Part shown: one piece after another, positions 1-4,612 of the stretch | Position numbering within the stretch: position 1 is the stretch's first letter | Layout: every line of letters starts with the position of its first letter | The notes under the pieces: model-generated | What the model was told of the DNA's origin: nothing | Databases searched by the model: none | The model's input: only the letters and a program-made list of their open reading frames with translations | Position numbers and translations under genes: made by a program | Assembly (NCBI GenBank): GCA_038231495.1 | Contig: JBBRLG010000434.1 | Location: 1-6,372 of the forward strand | From: JBBRLG01 sp038231495 | GTDB taxonomy: Bacteria > Planctomycetota > Planctomycetia > Gemmatales > Gemmataceae | Length of the DNA stretch: 6,372 nt | Reading direction: 5' to 3'

Positions 1-147
1 CCCGGCAAGGAAGAAAAAGGTAAAGCGCCTCCGGATAGTGGCCGATAAGGGCGGAAGCTCGATGGAGTCACGACCGAAGATCACCTGATCCACTTGAGCA
101 AAAGTCCGCGAAGAAAATGGTGTCAGTTCAGTTTTTCGATTCAAGTG

Positions 148-256
148 GGCTTTGCCCTTTTATTCGGCGCTCCGACCGAAGAATAAGGACTTACGGCAAT
201 TCACCGACGATCAAATAAGGACTTACGGCGACAGCGACGCAAAAAAGGGCAAAGCC
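148..256. repeat. 14-bp inverted repeat flanking the direct repeats
   Basis: GGCTTTGCCCTTTT at 148-161 is the exact reverse complement of 243-256, and the pair encloses the 182-229 direct repeats. The decamer ATTCAAGTGG lies next to both arms in the same orientation (139-148 and 257-266). The arrangement could be a relic of a small mobile element, but no transposase or clear target duplication is visible. Confidence 0.45.
182..229. repeat. Two 16-bp direct repeats, period 32
   Basis: The 16-mer AATAAGGACTTACGGC is present twice without mismatch, at 182-197 and 214-229, separated by 16 unrelated bases. Two units are too few for a CRISPR call, and the unit is shorter than usual CRISPR repeats. 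The function is unknown. Confidence 0.7.
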
Positions 257-527
257 ATTCAAGTGGACCGTTTCGGCTTCGCCGCGCTGCCCCACCACCG
301 TGCCGGTGAACACCCACGGTGCCGAACATCAGCACGGCTTCAAGTGAATCACGACCACACAAGCCTGTCAAGCAGATTCCCAGATTCCGGCACTCCGCTA
401 TTTACGCCGCTGCCGCAGTTGGCCTTTCAAAAATCGGGCGAATTCGTACCAATCCGCGCTGGAGTGTAGTTCTGACGGTCCCCTTTGCGCGGCTAGTCCG
501 GATTGCGCACCGAGGGTTTGACACCGT

Positions 528-546
528 AAAAGGGGTCAGGTTCAAT
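528..546 (+). repeat. AAAAGGGGTC-type repeat unit
   Basis: The string AAAAGGGGTCAGGTTCAAT resembles units often scattered in bacterial intergenic DNA and linked to REP-associated tyrosine (Y1) transposases. That link is from memory. Related AAAAGGGG-plus-AC strings recur in this window at 738-747, in the opposite orientation around 781-790, and with an extra G near 889. No transposase gene is present in the window. Confidence 0.35.
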
Positions 547-730
547 ACTGTTCGGCTCGACCTTTGCTCTGATTGATTGCAGCCAAGGCCGCGACGGTTA
601 TTTTCAGAATTCCGCTATTTTGCACTTGCGCCAGGCGCTATTCTTGCGCATACTACTGCTGGTCTGCACGACGACAGGCCGCTCGTTCGGCTTTCGCCCC
701 GGATACGGTAGCATGGCGCACCCCCGCCGC

Positions 731-797
731 AGAACAGAAAAGGGGACATCGTAGATTATCCAAAACAACTAATCTACGATGTCCCCTTTTCTGTTCT
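731..797. repeat. Perfect palindrome, 28-bp arms, 11-nt loop
   Basis: Bases 731-758 are the exact reverse complement of 770-797, with loop TCCAAAACAAC at 759-769. Each arm contains AGAAAAGGGGACATCG followed by TAGATTA. As RNA this would be a very stable hairpin. The shape and the AAAAGGGGAC core fit a REP-like or miniature mobile element. The sequence immediately downstream (795 on) reads as part of a protein-family fragment, so the palindrome may have landed in, or recombined next to, that gene. No clear target-site duplication is seen. Confidence 0.85.
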
Positions 798-953
798 TCG
801 CACAAGGACGACCTGATCCAGCTGGTGGACATGGTATGCGGGGCGGCCGTGTGTGAGGACAACTGCTACCGGCAGATTATCCGGCACAAAAGGGGGACTT
901 GCGTAGTTTTTCCGGAAGAGAGGGAAATACAAGCGGCCCCGGTTTTCAAGTGA
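795..953 (+). pseudogene. C-terminal remnant of a DUF3800-like protein
   Basis: This frame encodes about 52 residues beginning SSHKDDLIQLVDMVCGAA, then a stretch containing CYRQIIRHKR and VVFPEE, and stops at TGA 951-953. The pattern, lysine/aspartate followed by LIQL-DMVCGA and then YRQIIRH, matches what I know of the C-terminal end of DUF3800 proteins, which are uncharacterised and sometimes mobile-element-associated; LIQLADM is the usual form. The expected upstream part, including the N-terminal DESG-type motif, is absent. The frame instead runs back through the 731-797 palindrome into sequence that looks non-coding. I therefore call it a truncated remnant. The family name rests on recognition by eye. 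A functional short peptide cannot be excluded, but no start codon with a ribosome binding site precedes it. Confidence 0.55.
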
Positions 954-969
954 AAGATAACCGGGGCCG
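934..969. terminator. Hairpin spanning the remnant's stop codon
   Basis: CGGCCCCGGTT at 934-944 pairs perfectly with AACCGGGGCCG at 959-969, giving an 11-bp GC-rich stem with a 14-nt loop that contains the TGA stop at 951-953. No T-run follows, so it is not a canonical intrinsic terminator. It may be the old 3'-end structure of the DUF3800-like gene. Confidence 0.4.
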
Positions 970-1164
970 GGCAGCACCCGCCTGTCCAAACTGGGAAGGC
1001 CAACCCGAAGGTGACTCTTCTCGCGCACCTGGCTTTTGAGGGCTGATGCGCTATCCGCAGCCTAAGAACGCCACCTCGCCTAGAGTAACGTTCGTCCAAC
1101 GTGTCTGCCTAACTAGATCGTACCGCCAACCCTCTGAAAGTCAATCATAAATGCGTTCGGGATC
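970..1164. other. Intergenic, nothing recognised
   Basis: There is no credible ORF, RNA gene or strong repeat between the remnant's hairpin and the nested palindrome. Stop codons are frequent on both strands. Confidence 0.5.
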
Positions 1165-1285
1165 GGGTGTGGCAAATTTTTCGGGAGGGCTTTCTTTGGT
1201 AGGACGGGCTTCCAGCCCGTCCGTCTCCTCAGGACGGGCTGGAAGCCCGTCCTACAGCAGACCTCCCGAAAGATTTGCCACACCC
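1165..1285. repeat. 121-bp nested palindrome of planctomycete type
   Basis: The outer arms, 1165-1188 and 1262-1285, begin GGGTGTGGCAAAT and pair over 24 positions with one mismatch (T1178 opposite G1272, a G-U wobble in RNA). The inner arms, 1199-1222 and 1232-1255, start GTAGGACGGGCTTCC and are a perfect 24-bp inverted repeat with a 9-nt loop (1223-1231). The two stems are separated by an asymmetric internal loop of 10 and 6 nt. The inner unit translates spuriously as TGFQPV / TGWKPVLP, a peptide I recall from many false ORF predictions in planctomycete genomes. This is probably a dispersed non-autonomous repeat, not a gene. Confidence 0.85.
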
Positions 1286-1547
1286 ATTCCGCCCGGCGAT
1301 CGAAAAATTGCTTGCCTCCGAGCGCGCGACGCCAGTACACTAATACCGTCTTATCCCCCCTCGGGTCCGGATCACCGTCGGCGAGAAAGCGCTCGGAGGA
1401 AACCCCCCTCCTTCTCTAACCTCGCCGCGGCAGATCGGGGATAGGAGAGCAAGCCGGCCTGCGTATTATCGCCCAGGCCTGCCGCGGAAGGATTCCGGTG
1501 CGTCGCGGCCATCTACCGAGTCAGCCTCTGGGAAAAGGAAATGCTCG
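1286..1547 (+). other. Upstream region / possible structured leader of the radical SAM gene
   Basis: No gene is visible. The region must hold the promoter of the downstream cluster unless transcription comes from further left. CCGCGGCAG at 1425-1433 and CTGCCGCGG at 1479-1487 form a 9-bp inverted repeat. Inside it GGCCTG (1456-1461) and CAGGCC (1474-1479) could form a competing smaller stem. The promoter-like pair TTGCCT (1312-1317) and TACACT (1336-1341), spaced 18 bp, is too weak to annotate separately. The end of the region carries the ribosome binding site AAAAGGAA (1533-1540). Confidence 0.3.
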
Positions 1548-2987
1548 ATGCGAGTCTTACTGGTCTACCCGAACGCGAAAAAAGAGATCATCGGCTGGGG
1601 TGACAAGGGCGCCATTGCCGAACCCATCGCCCTGGAGTACATCGGCGCCGCCGCCCGGTTGGAGGGCTGCGACGTCAAACTCCTCGACCTGCGCCTGCAC
1701 GGTGAAGACCTCGACCAGACACTCCGCGAATTCCAGCCGGACGTCGTGGGAGTGACCGGGTATTCGATGCACGTCTTGCGCGCCCTCGACATCTGCAAGC
1801 GCGCCAAGGAACTGTTCCCGAAGTGCGTGACCGTGGTCGGCGGTCACCACGCGACCCTGGAGCCGGTCGATTTCTTCGAGCCGCAGATGGATTACGTGGT
1901 GCTCCGCGAAGGGACCATCCCCTTCCGCATCATCCTCCGCCGGCTCGCCAAGGGGGAGTCCATGGCGGGCATCCCCGGCGTCTGGTCGCGGGTGAACGGC
2001 ACGTTCCAGCTCGGCGGCGAATCCGAGACCTTCGACATCGACGCGGTTCCCCTCCCCGACCGGACCCTGATCCCGGAGGACCGCGAGCGCTACTACATCG
2101 ACTGGATGAAGCCCATCGCGCTGATGCGGACGACGGTCGGCTGTCCCTATCGCTGCACCTTCTGCTCCCTCTGGCGGATCATGGACGGGCGCTATTACAA
2201 GCGCGAGGTGTCGCGCGTGGTCGAGGAGCTGAAGACCATTCCGGAGCGTTTCGTGTTCTTCGTGGACGACGAGCCCTTCGTCGCCCCCGAGCGGATGAAC
2301 GAGTTGGCCCGGGCCATCGCCGAGGCGGACATCGACAAGGAGTTCTTCGCCTACTGCCGGATCGACTCGCTCCTGCGCGACTCCAAGTTGATGAAGCGCT
2401 GGCGGGCGGTCGGCCTGCGCCGGCTGCTGATCGGCGTCGAAACTATTTTCAACCACGAACTGAAGGACTATAATAAGAAGCAGCAGCGGGAGGACATCGT
2501 CCGCGGGCTTCAGAGTGCCAAGGAGATGGGGATCAGCCTGTTCTGCAACTTCATCATCCATCCCAACTACACCGAGAAGGAATTCGACGAGATCGTTGCC
2601 TTCATCAAGGAAAACGGCGTCGAATACCCCTCGTTCACCATCTGGACGCCCATTCCGGGGACGGGCAACACCTACGACAACGTCATCGAGCGGCAGCCCA
2701 ACGGCCGGCCCAACTGGGATTACTTCGACCTCCAGCATCCGGTCATCCCGACCAAGTTGCCGCGCGCCGAGTTCATGAAGTTGTTCGACAACCTCTATCA
2801 GGTGTTCGCGGGCAACTACTACAACTCGAACAGCCCGATGATGGTCGAGGCGTACAGGGAACGGGTACAGGATTTGCGGCGTGACCCCTTCGTTGCCCTG
2901 GCGGCCCAGGTGCTGTTACAGAGGAGAAAACAACAACAGGCGGCCGGCGCCGCGATCCCGGTCACGGGGCAGGTGCCACCCGCCTGA
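1548..2987 (+). CDS. B12-binding domain radical SAM protein
   Basis: This 479-residue protein has the two-domain plan of class B (cobalamin-binding) radical SAM enzymes. Residues 1-145 look like a B12-binding Rossmann fold: MRVLLVYPN at the start, a VVGVTGYS strand near 66-73 and VVGGHHAT at 96-103. The radical SAM core follows, with the 4Fe-4S triad Cys199, Cys203 and Cys206 in CPYRCTFC, a VFFVDDE strand near 236-242, a GVET segment at 296-299 and a terminal region to about 440. The last 24 residues are Gln/Ala/Pro-rich and probably disordered. Relatives include BchE and HpnJ and carry out methylations, ring closures and other radical chemistry; substrate cannot be read from sequence. AAAAGGAA at 1533-1540 sets the ATG at 1548. 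A hairpin and the small membrane gene follow within 40 bp. Its link to the downstream LuxE and LuxC genes is inferred from position. Confidence 0.92.
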   Translation: MRVLLVYPNAKKEIIGWGDKGAIAEPIALEYIGAAARLEGCDVKLLDLRLHGEDLDQTLREFQPDVVGVTGYSMHVLRALDICKRAKELFPKCVTVVGGHHATLEPVDFFEPQMDYVVLREGTIPFRIILRRLAKGESMAGIPGVWSRVNGTFQLGGESETFDIDAVPLPDRTLIPEDRERYYIDWMKPIALMRTTVGCPYRCTFCSLWRIMDGRYYKREVSRVVEELKTIPERFVFFVDDEPFVAPERMNELARAIAEADIDKEFFAYCRIDSLLRDSKLMKRWRAVGLRRLLIGVETIFNHELKDYNKKQQREDIVRGLQSAKEMGISLFCNFIIHPNYTEKEFDEIVAFIKENGVEYPSFTIWTPIPGTGNTYDNVIERQPNGRPNWDYFDLQHPVIPTKLPRAEFMKLFDNLYQVFAGNYYNSNSPMMVEAYRERVQDLRRDPFVALAAQVLLQRRKQQQAAGAAIPVTGQVPPA

Positions 2988-3010
2988 GGCAGTTCCCGGA
3001 ACTGCCCCAG
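2984..3010 (+). promoter_or_regulatory. Hairpin between radical SAM and small membrane gene
   Basis: GGCAGTTCC (2988-2996) and GGAACTGCC (2998-3006) form a perfect 9-bp palindrome around one base. Three further pairs beyond one mismatch (2984-2986 with 3008-3010) lengthen it. It begins at the stop codon and ends just before the next ribosome binding site (3013-3017). Without a T-run it is not a standard terminator. It could stabilise the upstream message, partly attenuate, or be a dyad protein-binding site. Confidence 0.4.
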
Positions 3011-3026
3011 TCAGGAGAACGACTTC

Positions 3027-3197
3027 ATGACCAGGCGATCGATTGTGACCGTGGCCTCCCTCCTGGCCGCGGTCGGGACCATCTTCATGCTGACGATGGC
3101 CTTTGAACTGCTCGACACCAAGATTGCCCTCTTTTTGGGCGTGTCCTTTTATGTACTCAGCGGGACGGCGTACGCTACCGCCGCCCGATACAACTAG
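3027..3197 (+). CDS. Small two-helix membrane protein, unknown function
   Basis: This is a 56-residue ORF starting MTRRSIVTVASLLAAVG. AGGAG at 3013-3017 lies 9 bases before the ATG, a near-ideal ribosome binding site and the main reason to accept it. Two hydrophobic stretches, about residues 6-26 and 33-53, are separated by a short charged turn (ELLDTK). With the arginines at 3-4, the positive-inside rule suggests both ends face the cytoplasm as a helical hairpin. An uncleaved signal anchor is an alternative. It contains no cysteine or known motif. It sits 39 bp after the radical SAM gene on the same strand, so co-transcription is likely, and 124 bp before the LuxE gene. A role as membrane anchor or subunit for the lipid-type enzymes around it is conjecture. 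I do not recognise the family. Confidence 0.65.
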   Translation: MTRRSIVTVASLLAAVGTIFMLTMAFELLDTKIALFLGVSFYVLSGTAYATAARYN

Positions 3198-3218
3198 CGC
3201 AGCGTGAGGGCTGTTGCT

Positions 3219-3278
3219 GTCCGAGCCGAAAGCGTCAGCAACGGGAACGCAACCGTCGCTGACGCTTCCGGCTCGGAC
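3219..3278. repeat. Planctomycete-type dispersed inverted repeat
   Basis: Bases 3219-3244 (GTCCGAGCCGAAAGCGTCAG and onward) pair with 3253-3278 at 24 of 26 positions, around the 8-nt loop GAACGCAA. The two mismatches are A opposite C. I recall the unit CCGAGCCGGAAGCGTCAGCGACGG as a common intergenic repeat in planctomycetes. It lies between the small membrane gene and the LuxE gene. In the LuxE frame it would translate into an unlikely Ser/Pro/Ala-rich extension, which argues against the early TTG start at 3214. As RNA it would be a strong hairpin and could act in termination, processing or differential stability of the message. Confidence 0.85.
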
Positions 3279-3307
3279 GGCGCAGGTCGTCCCGGCGGAG
3301 CCGTCGC

Positions 3308-3313
3308 AAGGGA
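3308..3313 (+). promoter_or_regulatory. Ribosome binding site deciding the LuxE start
   Basis: AAGGGA ends 8 bases before the ATG at 3322. The longer reading from TTG 3214 has no comparable site and would translate the dispersed repeat, so 3322 is preferred. Confidence 0.65.
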
Positions 3314-3321
3314 AACAGACG

Positions 3322-4590
3322 ATGGTTTCCAGAGACACAGATGATCCCTTCTTGAAAGACATCCTCGCCCTCCACGCGAACCTGCTGCGGGCGGCCCAGG
3401 AATGGGGTCAGGGTGCCACGCTTGGCGCGGAGGTCGAGAACCTCCGCCGGACGGCCCTCTGTCTCAATCACCAGCGCTACTGCCGGCTCATTCCACGCTA
3501 CCGGACCCTCGCCGCGGGCCAGAACCTGCTCGCGGCTGTCGATCCGGACACGATCGTCAACGAGTTGATGTTCACCACGGACCTGTTCAAGTCCTACCAG
3601 CCCGCCTGGCTTAGCGGGGGGGATTTCGTTGCCCTGACCGACTGGCTGTCGTCGCTGTTCTCCGCGCCCATCGCGGCGTCGCTCGACGGCGTCACGGACA
3701 TTTCCGAGTGGCGAACGCGCTTGCGCGCCGCCGGGGTTTTCGTGACCTACTCGAGCGGTACGTCCGGACGGATGTCCTTCGTGCCGCGCGACCAGATGAC
3801 CTGGAACGCGCTGCGGCGCAATAGCACGGCTTACGCGGATCGCAGCTGGTTCGCGGCGGCACCCGGCCAGCGGCCGGTCTTCGACTGCCTGGTGGCCGGA
3901 CCGCAGGGCGACGGCACGGGCATCCAGGGGGCAGGGGCTGGACTGGCCTCCTGGGCGACGCGCTCCCATTTCCTTTTCGACGGTGCCCCCACGGGCGCTA
4001 AAGGACCAGACGCGTACGAGCGGGCGATCGCGTTCATCCGCGGCAGCAGGGAGGCCGAACGGCGTCTGCTGATTTTTGGGGTCCCGTTCCAGGTCCGCCG
4101 GCTCTGCGATCAGGTGCTCGCCCGCTGCGGCCCCCTGCCGTTGGCTTCGGGCAGCATGGTCGTCACCGGAGGGGGCTGGAAATCGTTCGCCGGTGAACGC
4201 ATTCCCCGCCACCAACTGGAGGAATTGATCGCATCGGCGTTCGGTATCGCCCGGACCCAGTCGGTGGATGGCTACTCGACGGCGGAGTTGAGCTGTACCC
4301 TGATCGGCTGTGCGGAGGGTGCCTATCACGTCCCGCCTCTGATGGAGGCTGTCGTCCTCGACGAGGCATTGATGGGTAACATCGGGGCCGAAGGGACCGG
4401 CATCCTCGGCTTCCTCGACCCGTTCGCTCTCTCGTACCCGGGGTTCATCATCACCGGCGACCTTGGGAAGTTGCGGAGTGGGGGGTGTGGCTGCGGGCGG
4501 ACGGGCTGGTTCATCGATGGGGAGATCCGGCGCGCGCCGGGTCAGGAGCTTCGCGGTTGCGGGGGCGTGATGGCTTCTGTTACCGCCTGA
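3322..4590 (+). CDS. LuxE-family acyl-protein synthetase
   Basis: The protein has 422 residues from ATG 3322, somewhat longer than bioluminescence LuxE (about 370). LuxE enzymes are ANL-superfamily ligases: they activate a fatty acid with ATP to acyl-AMP, then hold it as a thioester for reduction by LuxC. The adenylation loop is YSSGTSGRMSFVPRD at 143-157. VTGGGWKSFAGE (281-292) matches the GGGWK segment typical of LuxE, followed by DGYSTAEL (316-323) and the ITGDLG motif (377-382). A CGCGRTG element follows at 389-395. RGCGG at 411-415 places Cys413 nine residues from the end, where the acyl-accepting cysteine lies in Photobacterium LuxE. All key elements are present, so it is probably active. 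The LuxC-family gene starts 22 bp downstream. A PaaK-like acyl-CoA ligase is the less likely alternative. Confidence 0.85.
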   Translation: MVSRDTDDPFLKDILALHANLLRAAQEWGQGATLGAEVENLRRTALCLNHQRYCRLIPRYRTLAAGQNLLAAVDPDTIVNELMFTTDLFKSYQPAWLSGGDFVALTDWLSSLFSAPIAASLDGVTDISEWRTRLRAAGVFVTYSSGTSGRMSFVPRDQMTWNALRRNSTAYADRSWFAAAPGQRPVFDCLVAGPQGDGTGIQGAGAGLASWATRSHFLFDGAPTGAKGPDAYERAIAFIRGSREAERRLLIFGVPFQVRRLCDQVLARCGPLPLASGSMVVTGGGWKSFAGERIPRHQLEELIASAFGIARTQSVDGYSTAELSCTLIGCAEGAYHVPPLMEAVVLDEALMGNIGAEGTGILGFLDPFALSYPGFIITGDLGKLRSGGCGCGRTGWFIDGEIRRAPGQELRGCGGVMASVTA

Positions 4591-4612
4591 ACAGGCGTGA
4601 AAGGGTGTCAGC

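Larger units (their letters stand above)
1..527. other. Non-coding repeat patchwork, no convincing gene
   Basis: I see no credible gene here. Open frames exist on the + strand (for example 152-469) but they lack a good ribosome binding site, recognisable domain and normal composition, and they run through the repeats. Short repeats are frequent. AATAAGGACTTACGGC occurs at 182-197 and 214-229. CGACCGAAGA occurs at 71-80 and 173-182. ATTCAAGTGG occurs at 139-148 and 257-266. GGCTTTGCCCTTTT at 148-161 is inverted at 243-256. At the left edge one frame stays open from base 2 to a stop at 86-88, giving a lysine/arginine-rich peptide (starting PARKKKVKRLRIVADK). It could be the C-terminus of a gene outside the window, but nothing identifies it. 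Confidence 0.5.

Noticed and set aside
1..93. Possible second degenerate DUF3800 copy, because ACCTGATCCA at 83-92 recurs at 811-820 inside the remnant
   Set aside because: Only ten bases match, and the flanking translation (DHLIHLSK) does not continue the family pattern.
182..229. CRISPR array
   Set aside because: There are only two 16-bp units with one 16-bp spacer and no cas gene in the window.
573..794. Upstream part of the open frame that ends in the DUF3800-like remnant
   Set aside because: The residues are Arg/Ala/Cys-rich with no similarity to the family that I can see, and part is encoded by the palindrome itself.
1113..1340. 75-codon minus-strand frame containing TGFQPV and TGWKPVLP
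   Set aside because: The peptide comes from translating the nested palindrome. It is a repeat artefact that I recall from other planctomycete annotations.
1312..1341. Sigma-70 promoter TTGCCT - 18 bp - TACACT
   Set aside because: Both boxes match the consensus poorly and such pairs are expected by chance in 260 bases.
1557..2738. 393-codon open frame antisense to the radical SAM gene
   Set aside because: It is a shadow of high GC in codon third positions. The + strand product has a full set of family motifs and a ribosome binding site; the antisense product shows none.
3214..3321. 36-residue N-terminal extension of the LuxE protein from TTG 3214
   Set aside because: It translates the dispersed repeat into Ser/Pro/Ala-rich sequence and has no ribosome binding site, while ATG 3322 has AAGGGA at proper distance.
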